Of a stretch of DNA of 64,000 bases, positions 32,267-41,576 are shown piece after piece (within the stretch, counting starts at the first letter, position 1; each line of letters begins with the position of its first letter). The notes under the pieces are model-generated. The model ran no database searches. It was given only the letters and a program-made list of their open reading frames with translations, and was not told the DNA's origin. The DNA is from Aeromicrobium stalagmiti (GTDB lineage Bacteria > Actinomycetota > Actinomycetes > Propionibacteriales > Nocardioidaceae), in assembly GCF_013283745.1 (NCBI RefSeq), contig NZ_JABSTZ010000001.1, positions 310,001 through 374,000 on the forward strand, given 5' to 3'. The translations under genes were made by a program, and so were the position numbers.

Positions 32267-33109
32267 TCAGGCGGAGCGCACGACCGGTGCGGCGACTCGC
32301 TGCAGCGGCCATCCGGCCGGGTCGTCGAGGGTGCGACCCACCGTGGCGGCATAGCGGTTCCAGTCCTCGGCGCGATCGGCGTACCAGGCCCGCTGGCGAT
32401 CCATGAGCTGCTCGAGCGATCCGGCGGCGATGTCCGGGTGGCGCCGGCCGATCTCGTGGGCGATCTCGCGAGCAGCCCGTGCATCGGCCGTCGCGTCGTG
32501 GGCGTTGTCGAGCGTGACGCCGTAGTAGGTGGCGACGTCGGTGAGCCGGCGCGGGCCGAGACCGCCCCGCTCGATGCCCCAGTCGACGACGTAGGGGTCG
32601 ACGACGAGCAGCCGCGACCAGTCGGGCTGGGCCAGGCCCCAGCGCTCCGCCTCGGCCCGCAGCATCGTGAGGTCGTAGGCGGCGTTGAAGACGACGAGAC
32701 CGATGCCGCGGTCGACGAGGTCCTGCACCCACGCGACGACCTCGGCGATCGCGTCGACAGGCGCGGGGGCGCCTGCCAGCGCCTCGGCGGTGAGGCCGTG
32801 GACGGCGGCGGACGCGGCGGGGATCGGGACTGCCGGGTCGATCAAGCCGCAGAAGTCGCGGCCGCGGTCGTCGAGCAGCGCGAAGCTGAGGACGCGGTCG
32901 GTCAACGGGTCGACGCCGGTGGTCTCGAAGTCGAGCGAGGCCAGGGCGAGTTCGTGCCACCCGCCGTGGTCGCCGCGCGGCGGGGGCGTGGGTGAGCAGG
33001 TCAGGCAGATCGTCCGCCAGCTGCCCGGAGCGCCGATCAGCTGACCGGCCTCGACGGCGACGGACGCTCCACACTCGGCGCACCGTCCTGCGTACTTGTT
33101 GACTCTCAC
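32267..33109 (-). CDS. DnaQ-like DEDDh 3'-5' exonuclease with N-terminal zinc ribbon
   Basis: 280 residues. A zinc ribbon with Cys10, 13, 35 and 38 (CAEC, CLTC) precedes the exonuclease domain: Asp60 and Glu62 in LDFETTG, the second motif in VFNAAYDLTML and the third in HDATADARAA give a full DEDDh set. It probably trims DNA or RNA 3' ends outside the replicase. AGGAGG six bases before the GTG at 33109 defines the start. Confidence 0.85.
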   Translation of the reverse strand: MRVNKYAGRCAECGASVAVEAGQLIGAPGSWRTICLTCSPTPPPRGDHGGWHELALASLDFETTGVDPLTDRVLSFALLDDRGRDFCGLIDPAVPIPAASAAVHGLTAEALAGAPAPVDAIAEVVAWVQDLVDRGIGLVVFNAAYDLTMLRAEAERWGLAQPDWSRLLVVDPYVVDWGIERGGLGPRRLTDVATYYGVTLDNAHDATADARAAREIAHEIGRRHPDIAAGSLEQLMDRQRAWYADRAEDWNRYAATVGRTLDDPAGWPLQRVAAPVVRSA

Positions 33110-33239
33110 TCGTGGCCTCCTGCTGACCACGCTAGTGGTCGGTCCCGACATGATCTGGGAGACACGTCCCACCGGGCTGATCCCCGACAAGCGATACGAT
33201 CGTCCCAGTTGAGCCATCCAGGGGAGCAGAGGCAGATTC

Positions 33240-34094
33240 ATGACCAGGACGACGTTCGACGGCCGGACTGCCGTCATCACCGGGGCCGGCAGCGGCATCG
33301 GCCGAGCAGCGGCCGTGCAGGCCGCGGCCAAGGGAGCACGGCTCGCACTGACCGACGTCAACGCCGAGGGTCTCGCCGAGACGGTCGCGCTGGTCGCCGG
33401 CAGCGTCGTCCACCACGAGGCGTTCGACATCGCCAACGAGGACGCGGTGGCTGCCTTCGCGCACCGCACGCTCGAGCGGGGGCCCGTGCACATCGTCATG
33501 AACGTCGCCGGCATCTCGACGTGGGGCCGGATCGAGGACCTCGCCTCGCAGCACTGGCGCGACTGCGTCGAGATCGACCTGATGGGACCGATCCACGTCA
33601 TGTCGGCCTTCGTCCCGGCGATGATCGAGGCCCGCGCGGGCGGCCACGTCGTCAACGTGTCGTCGGCCGCGGGCCTGTTCGGCCTGCCGATCCACGCCCC
33701 CTACAGCGCGGCGAAGTTCGGCCTCCGCGGCGTCAGCGAGGTCCTGCGCTTCGACCTCGAGCGGCACGGCATCGGCGTCACCGTCGTCTGCCCGGGAGCC
33801 GTCAAGACACCTCTCGTCGGCACCGTCACGATCGCCGGGGTCGACCGCGACCATCCGGCGATCCAGAGGACGGTCGCCGAGTTCGAGGAGCGCGCGGTCA
33901 CCCCCGAGAGCGCCGCGGCGTCGATGATCCGGGGCGTCGAACGGGGCAAGTACCTCGTCTTCACCTCCCGCGACATCCTCGCCGGGCACTACCTGCAGCG
34001 CTATGCGCCGTGGGCGTACGAGCGGGTCATGCGCGGGCTGAACCGCAAGCTCACCCGGGTGCTGTCGAAGGTCGAGGCCAGCCAACCCGCCTGA
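33240..34094 (+). CDS. Short-chain dehydrogenase/reductase
   Basis: 284 residues. The nucleotide-binding motif is ITGAGSGIGRAA, with Asp in LTDVNAE suggesting NAD preference; NVAGIS, the catalytic Ser in NVSSAAG and Tyr155-x3-Lys159 (YSAAK) are present. A C-terminal extension (about 230-284) ends in a basic helix. The substrate is unknown. GGGGAG lies upstream of the ATG. Confidence 0.87.
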   Translation: MTRTTFDGRTAVITGAGSGIGRAAAVQAAAKGARLALTDVNAEGLAETVALVAGSVVHHEAFDIANEDAVAAFAHRTLERGPVHIVMNVAGISTWGRIEDLASQHWRDCVEIDLMGPIHVMSAFVPAMIEARAGGHVVNVSSAAGLFGLPIHAPYSAAKFGLRGVSEVLRFDLERHGIGVTVVCPGAVKTPLVGTVTIAGVDRDHPAIQRTVAEFEERAVTPESAAASMIRGVERGKYLVFTSRDILAGHYLQRYAPWAYERVMRGLNRKLTRVLSKVEASQPA

Positions 34095-34124
34095 GCCGCT
34101 GGCCTGCCCGCTCGGGCTGTCGGA

Positions 34125-35060
34125 CTACTTGGCGTAGGAGTGGAGCCCGCCGACGAACAGGTTGACCCCGACGAAGTTGAAGACGAACGTCGCGAAGCCG
34201 ACCAGCGCGAGGATCGCGGCCGCCTTGCCCTTCCACCCTGCTGTGGCGCGGGCGTGGAGATAGCCCGCGTAGACGACCCAGGTGATGAACGCCCAGACCT
34301 CCTTGGGGTCCCAGCCCCAGTAGCGGCCCCAGGCGTACTGCGCCCAGATCGGGCCGGCGATCAGCGCGGCGAAGGTCCAGATCGGGAAGGCGAAGGCGTG
34401 CACCCGGTAGGCGAGCTGATCGATCTTGGCCGACGCCGGGATGCGCCACAGGAAGCCGACGCGGTCCTCCTCGGCAGTCGTGCGCTCGGCCTTGGCCTTG
34501 ACGAGGTAGAGCACCGAGGCAGCGGCGCCGACCAGGAAGGCGGCACCGGCGATCATGGCGCCGAGCACGTGGATGACGAGCCAGTAGGAGTGCAGCGCGG
34601 GAACGAGGGGCCCGGCCGGGACGAAGACGAGGGCGGACGCACCGAGGACGACCGTGCCGAAGCCGGTGATGATCGGGCCGACCCAGTCGATGTCCCAGAC
34701 ACGGACCAGCACGACGTACGCGATCAGCGCCGACAGCGTCGCCGCGCAGCCGAACTCGTACATGTTGCCCCACGGCACCCGCTGGGCCGAGAGGCCGCGC
34801 GCCACGACACCGACGAGGAGCACGACGGCAGCCAGCTGCGTCAGGGAGAAGCCGATGCCGCCGGCCATGTTGCTGCGCTGGACCGGGTCGTCCGTCGTGG
34901 AGGGAGCCGTCTCGCCGTCGGACAGCACGAGCTCGCGCTCGGGTGCGACGTTGCGGGCCAGGCTCCACTGCAGGACGTACGCGACGAAGGCCAGGGCGAG
35001 CACGCCCGTGGCCGACGCGACGGCGTAGTTGGAGAACTGTTCGTACTGAGCGAGCGTCAT
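34125..35060 (-). CDS. ccsB: Cytochrome c maturation protein CcsB/CcsA (system II haem handling)
   Basis: 311 residues with about eight membrane helices. The tryptophan-rich haem-binding segment reads WGRYWGWDPKEVWAF, with flanking conserved His residues in the helices (for example VIHVLGA). With ResB it carries haem across the membrane and attaches it to apocytochrome c. Its start overlaps the resB stop by four bases, so it is the last gene of the operon. Confidence 0.9.
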   Translation of the reverse strand: MTLAQYEQFSNYAVASATGVLALAFVAYVLQWSLARNVAPERELVLSDGETAPSTTDDPVQRSNMAGGIGFSLTQLAAVVLLVGVVARGLSAQRVPWGNMYEFGCAATLSALIAYVVLVRVWDIDWVGPIITGFGTVVLGASALVFVPAGPLVPALHSYWLVIHVLGAMIAGAAFLVGAAASVLYLVKAKAERTTAEEDRVGFLWRIPASAKIDQLAYRVHAFAFPIWTFAALIAGPIWAQYAWGRYWGWDPKEVWAFITWVVYAGYLHARATAGWKGKAAAILALVGFATFVFNFVGVNLFVGGLHSYAK

Positions 35061-36640
35061 GCCTGCTTCTCCTCGGTGTGTCCGAGCGCGTCCTTCAACC
35101 GCTCGAGGAAGTCGTCCAGGTCGGCGGGCAGGTCATCACGGGGCACACGGTCCAGGACGGCGACATCTACTACGGTACGTGAGCCCCCCTGACGTGCGCG
35201 AATCCACGTCCTGCGGGGCTTGATCGTGAGCGAGGCCATCAGCCCGAACAGGCCGGCGATGATGCCGAACAGCGGCACCTTGACCAGGGGCGACGAGCTG
35301 ATCTGGAACCGGGCGAACTGGGCGACCTTGACGAACTCGATCGTCCCGCCGTCCGGGAGGTCGGCCGTCTGCCCGGGGCTCAGCGAGATCCGCAGGTTCT
35401 TGCTGCCGTCCTTGTACTGCGTCATCTTCGACTTGTCGAGGGTGAAGACCGACTGCGGGACGCCGTCGTCGAGCCCCAGGTCGCCGTGCCAGACGTTGAA
35501 CGACAGCAGCGGGTTGGCGGCCGCGGGGTGGATCGAGATCGAGATGCCGTTCTGCTCCGCGGCCGTCGGCAGGAAGAAGCCCTGGAAGCCGAGCTGGTCG
35601 GGCTCGGCGTCGGGCACCTTGAGGACACCGTTGGACGTGTAGGTCGGGTCGGCCGGCAGGAACGGCACGGCGTCGTCCCAGACCGTGTTGCCCTTGCTGT
35701 CGGTCACCTTGATCACCGGCGCGTAGCCCTGACCCACGAGGTAGACCGCCGAGCTGCCGATCGAGAGCGGGTGGTTGACCGTGATGTCGAAGGGCCGCGG
35801 CGCCTGTCCGGGCTCGGCGGTGTAGGTGCCCTGGGCGCGGAACTCGCGCGGCGCACCCGCCTGCGGGCTGCCGAACGGCTGGAAGCGTGCCGTCATCTGC
35901 TCGAGCGTGAACGCGAACGGGGGCAGGTCGTCGTTGGTGAACAGCGAGCCGGAGGTGAACTCGTCGTACTGCGTCAGCGAGTTGGCGAACTGGCCGCCCT
36001 CGTCGGTGACGATGACCGAGCCGCGGTAGCCGAAGAGCGTCCCCACCGCGACGCCCACCAGCACCACCACGATGCTGACGTGGAAGACGAGGTTGCCGGC
36101 CTCGCGCAGGAAGCCCTTCTCGGCACTGACCTCGGTGACGTCGTCACGGTCGACGACGTCGACACGGGCCCGGCCGAGCGCGCTGCGGGCCGCCTCGACG
36201 ACCTCCGCGGGCGAGCGGTCGGTCTCGAACGTCGCGGAGGCGGGCAGGCGCGAGAAGTTGCGGGGCGCCTTGGGCGGGCGGGCCCGTGCGGCGCGGAAGT
36301 AGACGAACGACCGCGGCAGGATGCAGCCGACCAGCGAGACCATGAGCAGCAGGTAGACCGCGCTGAACCACGGCGAGCTGTAGACGCTGAAGAAGCCGAG
36401 CTTGTCGAGGATGGGGGCGCTCGTGGGGTTCTCGATGAAGTAGGCCTCGACGGCCCTCGCGTCGACGCCGCGCTGCGGCACGAGCGATCCGGGGATCGCG
36501 GCGATCGCGAGGAGCAGCAGGAGGAACAGCGCCGTGCGCATCGACGTCAGCTGACGCCAGAACCACCGGGTGAACTCACGGCGCCCCAGGGCGGGGACCG
36601 CGTTGGAGGTGCCGCCGCGGGACGGACGCTGCTCGCTCAT
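35057..36640 (-). CDS. resB: Cytochrome c biogenesis protein ResB
   Basis: 527 residues. Three N-terminal membrane helices (the first two around 33-50 and 95-115, the third near 195-215), a large outer domain, and a final helix near 455-480 fit ResB. SLVPQRGVDA, FFSVYSSPWF and VFHVSIVVVLVGVAVG are family landmarks; the last carries the conserved His. It forms the cytochrome c synthase with CcsB. The start overlaps the ccdA stop (ATGA). Confidence 0.9.
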   Translation of the reverse strand: MSEQRPSRGGTSNAVPALGRREFTRWFWRQLTSMRTALFLLLLLAIAAIPGSLVPQRGVDARAVEAYFIENPTSAPILDKLGFFSVYSSPWFSAVYLLLMVSLVGCILPRSFVYFRAARARPPKAPRNFSRLPASATFETDRSPAEVVEAARSALGRARVDVVDRDDVTEVSAEKGFLREAGNLVFHVSIVVVLVGVAVGTLFGYRGSVIVTDEGGQFANSLTQYDEFTSGSLFTNDDLPPFAFTLEQMTARFQPFGSPQAGAPREFRAQGTYTAEPGQAPRPFDITVNHPLSIGSSAVYLVGQGYAPVIKVTDSKGNTVWDDAVPFLPADPTYTSNGVLKVPDAEPDQLGFQGFFLPTAAEQNGISISIHPAAANPLLSFNVWHGDLGLDDGVPQSVFTLDKSKMTQYKDGSKNLRISLSPGQTADLPDGGTIEFVKVAQFARFQISSSPLVKVPLFGIIAGLFGLMASLTIKPRRTWIRARQGGSRTVVDVAVLDRVPRDDLPADLDDFLERLKDALGHTEEKQA

Positions 36641-37389
36641 ACGGGTGCCTCGAATCCGCTGACCCAGGTCTGCATCTCCCCGACGATGTCGGTCCACCAG
36701 CCGGTGACGAGCATGATGCCGACGGCGATCAGCATCGAGCCGCCGATGATCGAGACCGCCCGCTGGTGACGACGAAACCAGCTGAGCGCGTGCATGAACC
36801 GGCCGAAGCCGAGGGCGGCCAGCACGAACGGGATGCCCAGGCCCAGGCAGTAGACGAAGGCCAGGAAGGCACCACGCGCCGCGGTCGCGTCGTCGGTCGC
36901 GAACGACAGGCCGAGCACCGCCGCCAGCGTGGGGCCGATGCACGGGGTCCAGCCGAGGCCGAAGAAGACGCCCAGCACCGGGGCGATCGCCAGACCGACG
37001 GTCGGGACGGCGTGCACACGTCCCTCCCGCTGCAGGAACGGCACGAAGCCGATGAAGACCAGGCCGAGCACGATGACGAGGATGCCGGTGACGACCGACA
37101 GCGTGTCCTGGTAGCGGCGCAGCTCGAGCCCGATCGACCCGAACAGCGCACCGCCGAGCACGAACACGGACGTGAACCCGAGGACGAACAGCAGGGCTCC
37201 GGCGAGCAGCCGCCCGCGACGGGCCGACTCGAGGTCCTGTGCCGCGACACCGGAGACGTAGGAGAGATAGCCCGGCAGCAGCGGCACGACGCACGGGGAG
37301 AAGAACGACACCAGGCCCGCGAGCACCGCGATGGGCGCTGCGAGCAGGAGGTTGCCGGAGGAGACGGTGTCGCTGAACCAGTCGGTCAC
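36637..37389 (-). CDS. ccdA: CcdA-like thiol-disulfide transporter
   Basis: 250 residues, six membrane helices. Two Cys sit in matching repeat positions: FFSPCVVPLLPGYLSY and GLGWTPCIGPTL. These relay reducing equivalents from cytoplasmic thioredoxin to the exported TlpA-like protein that keeps apocytochrome Cys reduced. The GTG at 37389 overlaps the upstream stop. Confidence 0.9.
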   Translation of the reverse strand: MTDWFSDTVSSGNLLLAAPIAVLAGLVSFFSPCVVPLLPGYLSYVSGVAAQDLESARRGRLLAGALLFVLGFTSVFVLGGALFGSIGLELRRYQDTLSVVTGILVIVLGLVFIGFVPFLQREGRVHAVPTVGLAIAPVLGVFFGLGWTPCIGPTLAAVLGLSFATDDATAARGAFLAFVYCLGLGIPFVLAALGFGRFMHALSWFRRHQRAVSIIGGSMLIAVGIMLVTGWWTDIVGEMQTWVSGFEAPV

Positions 37390-37976
37390 GCGGCACTCTT
37401 CTGGGCGGTGCTCTTCTGGACGTCGTCGACCAGGTTGGCGAGCGTCGAGGCGGTCGTCTTGCCGAGGATGCGGGCTGCGACCCGTCCCTCGGCGTCGATG
37501 ATCCACGTCGTCGGCACCGAGATGCTCGGCAGGCTGTCGTTGAAGCCGAGCTCGAGCTGTCCGCCCTGGTCGGCGAAGCTCGGGTAGGTGACGCCCTGGC
37601 GACGGTTGAACGCGATGGCGCTCGCAGGGTTCTTGGTGCGGGTCAGGACGCCGACGAACTGCACGTCCTGATCGGCGTACTCCTCGGCGACCTGGTCGAG
37701 GGCGGGCGCCTCGGCCCGGCACGGCGGGCACCACGGCCCCCACACGTTGACGACGATGGTCTTGCCGGCGAAGTCGGCCGTCGACAGGGGCTGGCCGTCG
37801 AGTCCCTCACCCTCGAGGACCGGCGCCTCCTTGCGGTCGGCGGGGTCGACCCGGGTGATGGTGCCGTCGCCGGAGATGTAGCCGTCGGTGGTGCCGCGGT
37901 TGCCGACGCCTCCGCACGCGGCGAGCAGGACGCAGGCTCCCACTGCCGCCACGAGGCGGATGCGCATCGACGTCAT
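37386..37976 (-). CDS. TlpA/ResA-like thioredoxin lipoprotein
   Basis: 196 residues. The signal peptide ends in a lipobox LLAACGG (Cys 21). The thioredoxin fold has the redox pair WCPPC and the cis-proline loop ISVPTTWIID, so it should reduce apocytochrome c thiols outside the membrane using electrons from CcdA. Its start lies two bases after the phosphatase stop; the alternative start MRIRLV is three codons downstream. Confidence 0.88.
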   Translation of the reverse strand: MTSMRIRLVAAVGACVLLAACGGVGNRGTTDGYISGDGTITRVDPADRKEAPVLEGEGLDGQPLSTADFAGKTIVVNVWGPWCPPCRAEAPALDQVAEEYADQDVQFVGVLTRTKNPASAIAFNRRQGVTYPSFADQGGQLELGFNDSLPSISVPTTWIIDAEGRVAARILGKTTASTLANLVDDVQKSTAQKSAA

Positions 37977-37978
37977 GA

Positions 37979-38629
37979 TCAGGCTCCGCCCACGACCTTG
38001 CCCCGCAGCGGCGCGGGCAGCAGGTCGGCAGCGGGCTCGCTGTAGGTGAAGCCCACGAAGTCGTCGCCGTCGAAGGTCAGGCTGGTGAGGCTGGCCAGCG
38101 TGCACTGACGCTTGCGCGGGTCGTGCACGAAGCTCTTCTGCTCGTAGGCGCGACGCGCGATCCACACGGGAAGCTGGTGCGAGACGATGACGGCCTCGTG
38201 GCCGCGGGCGGCCTCGCGGGCGTCGTCGACCGCGAGCCGCATCCGGGCGGCGATCTCCTTGTAGGGCTCTCCCCACGACGGACGGATCGGGTTGCGCAGC
38301 ATCCACCAGTTGCGCGGGTTGGTGAACGCGCCGTTGCCGACGCCGACGGTCTTGCCCTCGAAGAGGTTGTCGGCCTCGATGACGCGGTCGTCGGTGACGA
38401 TCGGCACCTCGAGCAGCTTCGACAGCGGCTCGGCGGTCTGCTGCGCGCGCTCGAGCGGCGAGGCGACCATGTGGACGATCTCGTTCTTGGAGAGGTACTC
38501 CGCCGCGCGGGCCGCCATCTGGTGGCCCAGCTCGGACAGGACGAACTTCGGCAGCCGGCCGTAGAGGACGCCCTCGGGGTTGTGGACCTCGCCGTGGCGC
38601 ATGAGGTGCACGATCGTGCGTTCGGACAT
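37979..38629 (-). CDS. Histidine phosphatase superfamily protein (phosphoglycerate mutase-like)
   Basis: 216 residues. The phosphoacceptor His is in LMRHGEV, the second Arg in ASPLERAQQT, and the second His in VIVSHQLPV. The protein is small and lacks mutase insertions, so a phosphatase role is likelier. In actinobacteria this gene regularly sits between hemL and the cytochrome c genes, but why is unknown. Confidence 0.83.
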   Translation of the reverse strand: MSERTIVHLMRHGEVHNPEGVLYGRLPKFVLSELGHQMAARAAEYLSKNEIVHMVASPLERAQQTAEPLSKLLEVPIVTDDRVIEADNLFEGKTVGVGNGAFTNPRNWWMLRNPIRPSWGEPYKEIAARMRLAVDDAREAARGHEAVIVSHQLPVWIARRAYEQKSFVHDPRKRQCTLASLTSLTFDGDDFVGFTYSEPAADLLPAPLRGKVVGGA

Positions 38630-38653
38630 GACGTTCCTCGCTGGTGGTCGGGT

Positions 38654-39970
38654 CTAGCTCTCGGGCGTGGCCTGGGCAGCGGCGCGAGCGGCACCAGGAA
38701 GTGCCTCGCCAATTCTAGAGAGTGCCTGTTCGTCGTGTGCAGCCGAGACGAACCAGCACTCGAACGCGCTCGGCGGGAGGTAGACGCCGGCGTCGAGCAT
38801 CGCGTGGAAGAACGGCTTGTAGCGCCATGCCTCCTGCGCCTGCGCACCCGCGAAGTCGGTGACCGGGGCGTCGACGCCCCAGAAGACGCTGAACATGTTG
38901 CCGGCGTTCTGGATGACGTAGGGCAGGCCGGTCGCGTCGAGCGCGTCGCGCACCAGGCCCTGCAGGTGGGAGGACGCGGCGTCGAGCCGCTCGTACGCTG
39001 CGGCGTCCGCGAGGCGCAGCGTCGTCAGCCCGGCCGTGGTCGCGATCGGGTTGCCGGACAGCGTGCCGGCCTGGTAGACCGGCCCGACCGGGGCCAGCTG
39101 CTCCATGACGTCGCGCCGACCGCCGAACGCCGCGGCCGGGAAGCCACCGCCCATGACCTTGCCGTAGGTCACGAGGTCGGGGGCCCAGCCCTCACGTTCG
39201 CCGTCCAGACCCCAGTGACCCGAGCGCGTCACCCGGAAGCCGGTCATCACCTCGTCGCTGATGAAGAGGGCACCGTGCCGTGCCGTGACCTCGGAGAGGA
39301 ACTGGTTGAAGCCGGGCTCCGGCGGGACGACACCCATGTTGCCGGCCGCCGCCTCGGTGATCAGGCAGGCGATCTCGTCGCCGTACTCCGCGAAGGCCGC
39401 CTCGATGGCGGCCCGGTCGTTGTAGGGCAGCACGATCGTGTCGGCCGTGACGTGCAACGGGACGCCGGGCGTCTCGGGCAGGCCGAGGGTCACCACGCCC
39501 GAGCCGGCCTGGGCCAGCAGCGCGTCGACGTGACCGTGGTAGCAACCGGCGAACTTGACGACCTTGTCGCGACCCGTGAAGCCCCTGGCCAGGCGGATCG
39601 CCGACATCGTCGCCTCGGTGCCCGACGAGACCATGCGCACCATCTCCGACGAGGTCCGACCGACGATCTCCTCGGCGAGCAGCACCTCGGGCTCGCTGGG
39701 GGTGCCGAACGACGTGCCGCGGGAGACTGCGGAGCCCACCGCGGCGAGGACCTCGGGATGCGCGTGGCCCAGCAGCATCGGCCCCCACGAGCCGACCAGG
39801 TCGACATAGCGCTGCCCGTCGACGTCGGTCAGCCATGCCCCCTCGCCGGAGGCCATGAAGATCGGGTTACCGCCCACGGCGCGGAAGGCGCGCACCGGCG
39901 AGTTGACGCCGCCGGGCGAGACGGCACGTGCGCGGTCGAACAGCTGCTCTGATGCTTCGGTGGAGGTCAC
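38654..39970 (-). CDS. hemL: Glutamate-1-semialdehyde 2,1-aminomutase
   Basis: 438 residues, usual length. This PLP enzyme makes 5-aminolevulinate from glutamate-1-semialdehyde, the product of HemA encoded at 48376-49668. The PLP lysine is in [33 protein letters not shown] and the gating region [10 protein letters not shown] are all present. It heads the reverse-strand operon with the cytochrome c maturation genes, joining haem supply and haem use. The GTG start lies six bases after GACAAT, suggesting a leaderless message. Confidence 0.94.
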   Translation of the reverse strand: MTSTEASEQLFDRARAVSPGGVNSPVRAFRAVGGNPIFMASGEGAWLTDVDGQRYVDLVGSWGPMLLGHAHPEVLAAVGSAVSRGTSFGTPSEPEVLLAEEIVGRTSSEMVRMVSSGTEATMSAIRLARGFTGRDKVVKFAGCYHGHVDALLAQAGSGVVTLGLPETPGVPLHVTADTIVLPYNDRAAIEAAFAEYGDEIACLITEAAAGNMGVVPPEPGFNQFLSEVTARHGALFISDEVMTGFRVTRSGHWGLDGEREGWAPDLVTYGKVMGGGFPAAAFGGRRDVMEQLAPVGPVYQAGTLSGNPIATTAGLTTLRLADAAAYERLDAASSHLQGLVRDALDATGLPYVIQNAGNMFSVFWGVDAPVTDFAGAQAQEAWRYKPFFHAMLDAGVYLPPSAFECWFVSAAHDEQALSRIGEALPGAARAAAQATPES

Positions 39971-40021
39971 GTCTCCATTGTCCCGCGTGGCCCAACCGAC
40001 CGGCAGGCGGCGTCATCTCCC

Positions 40022-40050
40022 CGTAACCTGAGGGGGTCGGGCCTCGTTGA
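40022..40050 (+). promoter_or_regulatory. Candidate sigma-BldN promoter upstream of the transglycosylase gene
   Basis: CGTAAC (40022-40027) and CGTTGA (40045-40050) separated by 17 bases. These equal the -35 and -10 that I remember for Streptomyces sigma-BldN promoters (spacer 16 as I recall). The same -35 and spacing occur before rsbN at 54048. Confidence 0.55.
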
Positions 40051-40065
40051 CTCACTGTTGGTGAC

Positions 40066-40094
40066 TTGGCACACAAGTTCCCCGGCAGTAACAT
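40066..40094 (+). promoter_or_regulatory. Candidate housekeeping promoter of the transglycosylase gene
   Basis: TTGGCA (40066-40071) and TAACAT (40089-40094) with a 17-base spacer; leader of about 47 bases. Confidence 0.5.
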
Positions 40095-40147
40095 CGGTTT
40101 ACGTTTCGCCGACGCGAGGTTCGCGTTGCTAGGGAGGGCACGTACGC

Positions 40148-41371
40148 ATGGGAGCACGCAATCTGACGCGGTGGCAAAAGGCCAGCGCACTCGTCCCGAT
40201 GGCAGTCCTGGTGGGCGCCTGGGGTGCAGCGCTGGGCAACTCCGGTCTCGCGACCGCATCCGGCGGCCTGTCCGACTCCGAGGTCCCCAGCGTTCCCGCC
40301 ACGGCCTTCGAGCAGCCCGCGAGCGTCCAGCAGGCTCCCCAGGGCGTCGACGCCAAGGCCGGCGCTGCCGGCACGGTCTCGACTCTGTCGACCAACGGCA
40401 TCCCGTCGGCGGCGCTCTATGCCTACCGACGCGCCGAGACCCTCCTGGGCCAGGCCGACAAGGAGTGCAAGCTCCCGTGGAACCTCGTGGCCGCGATCGG
40501 TCGCGTCGAGTCCAACCACGGCCGCACCGGCGGCAACGCGCTCAACGCCGACGGCATCGCCAAGCCCGGCATCTACGGCGTCCCGCTCGACGGCAACGAC
40601 GGTCGCGCCCGCATCACCGACACCGACTCCGGTGCGCTCGACAAGAACTCGGTCTACGACCGCGCGGTCGGCCCGATGCAGTTCATCCCCGGCACCTGGA
40701 AGTCCGTCGGCGTCGACTCCGACAACGACGGTCGCAAGAACCCGCAGGACATCGATGACGCCGCCACGTCGGCCGGCATCTACCTCTGCGCCGGCGCGGG
40801 CGACCTGACCGATCCCGCCGACACAGCGGCTGCGCTCAAGCGCTACAACAACTCCGACGCCTACGTCGACCTGGTCATGAAGATCTCGTCGGCCTACGCC
40901 AGCGGCGACTTCACGCAGTCGCCCAACGGCTTCTCGACCGCACCGGTCCTGACCCAGATGGCGTCCGACCAGACCCTCACCCCGGCCGAGCGCAAGAAGG
41001 CCGCCCGGGACGAGCAGAAGGCCAGCTCCAAGCCCAAGCCCGACAAGGACCGCGGCGGATCGACCGGCGGCGGCTCCGGAACCGGAACGGGCGGTGGCAC
41101 CGGCGGTGGCACGGACGGCGGCAACGGCGGTGGAACGGGCGGCGGCACCGGCGGCGGTTCCGACTCCGGCTCCAGCGGCAGCGTCGGCGGCCTCGTCGAC
41201 GGTCTCGTCGGCGACCTGACCGGCGGCGGCAGTTCCAGCACGGGAGGCGGCTCGACCGACGGGTCGGCAACCCTCACCTGGGCCGAGGCCAAGGTCAAGT
41301 GCCTCTCGAGCGGCCTCTCCGCCCTCGACCTGGTCAAGCTGACCAAGTGCATCACCGACCTGCTCGCCTGA
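40148..41371 (+). CDS. Secreted lytic transglycosylase-like protein with Gly-rich linker
   Basis: 407 residues. The N-terminal signal segment (about 12-37) is followed by a lysozyme-like domain (about 90-255): WNLVAAIGRVESNHGR holds the catalytic Glu near 121, and RAVGPMQFIPGTW is the hallmark of this MltB/SLT family group. A Lys/Pro then Gly/Ser/Thr-rich linker (about 290-375) leads to a 30-residue end with two Cys (KVKCLSSGL ... KLTKCITD). It should cut peptidoglycan strands during growth or development. AGGGAGG precedes the ATG. Confidence 0.85.
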   Translation: MGARNLTRWQKASALVPMAVLVGAWGAALGNSGLATASGGLSDSEVPSVPATAFEQPASVQQAPQGVDAKAGAAGTVSTLSTNGIPSAALYAYRRAETLLGQADKECKLPWNLVAAIGRVESNHGRTGGNALNADGIAKPGIYGVPLDGNDGRARITDTDSGALDKNSVYDRAVGPMQFIPGTWKSVGVDSDNDGRKNPQDIDDAATSAGIYLCAGAGDLTDPADTAAALKRYNNSDAYVDLVMKISSAYASGDFTQSPNGFSTAPVLTQMASDQTLTPAERKKAARDEQKASSKPKPDKDRGGSTGGGSGTGTGGGTGGGTDGGNGGGTGGGTGGGSDSGSSGSVGGLVDGLVGDLTGGGSSSTGGGSTDGSATLTWAEAKVKCLSSGLSALDLVKLTKCITDLLA

Positions 41372-41401
41372 GCACCCGGTACGGCACGACCCAGCACTGA
41401 C

Positions 41402-41437
41402 GCAGAAGGCCCGGTCCACCTGGACCGGGCCTTCTGC
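41402..41437 (+). terminator. Terminator of the transglycosylase gene
   Basis: Perfect 17-base arms (41402-41418 and 41421-41437) with GGCCCGGTCC core; very stable hairpin, no T-run. Confidence 0.8.
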
Positions 41438-41576
41438 CATGTCATCGACTGCGCCGGGCCACCTGCACAGCGCGGTCAGCGCGTCTCAGTGCGATGAGCA
41501 CCGCCAGGCGACGCCGCACGAGCAGCTGCCGCCGGCGCGCCGCGGCCCCCCGACCCCCGGTCATCCCACCCGCCCC

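Noticed and set aside
40000..40147. Cyclic di-AMP riboswitch before the transglycosylase gene
   Set aside because: Such switches precede similar genes in actinobacteria, but the region is too short and lacks the conserved stems.
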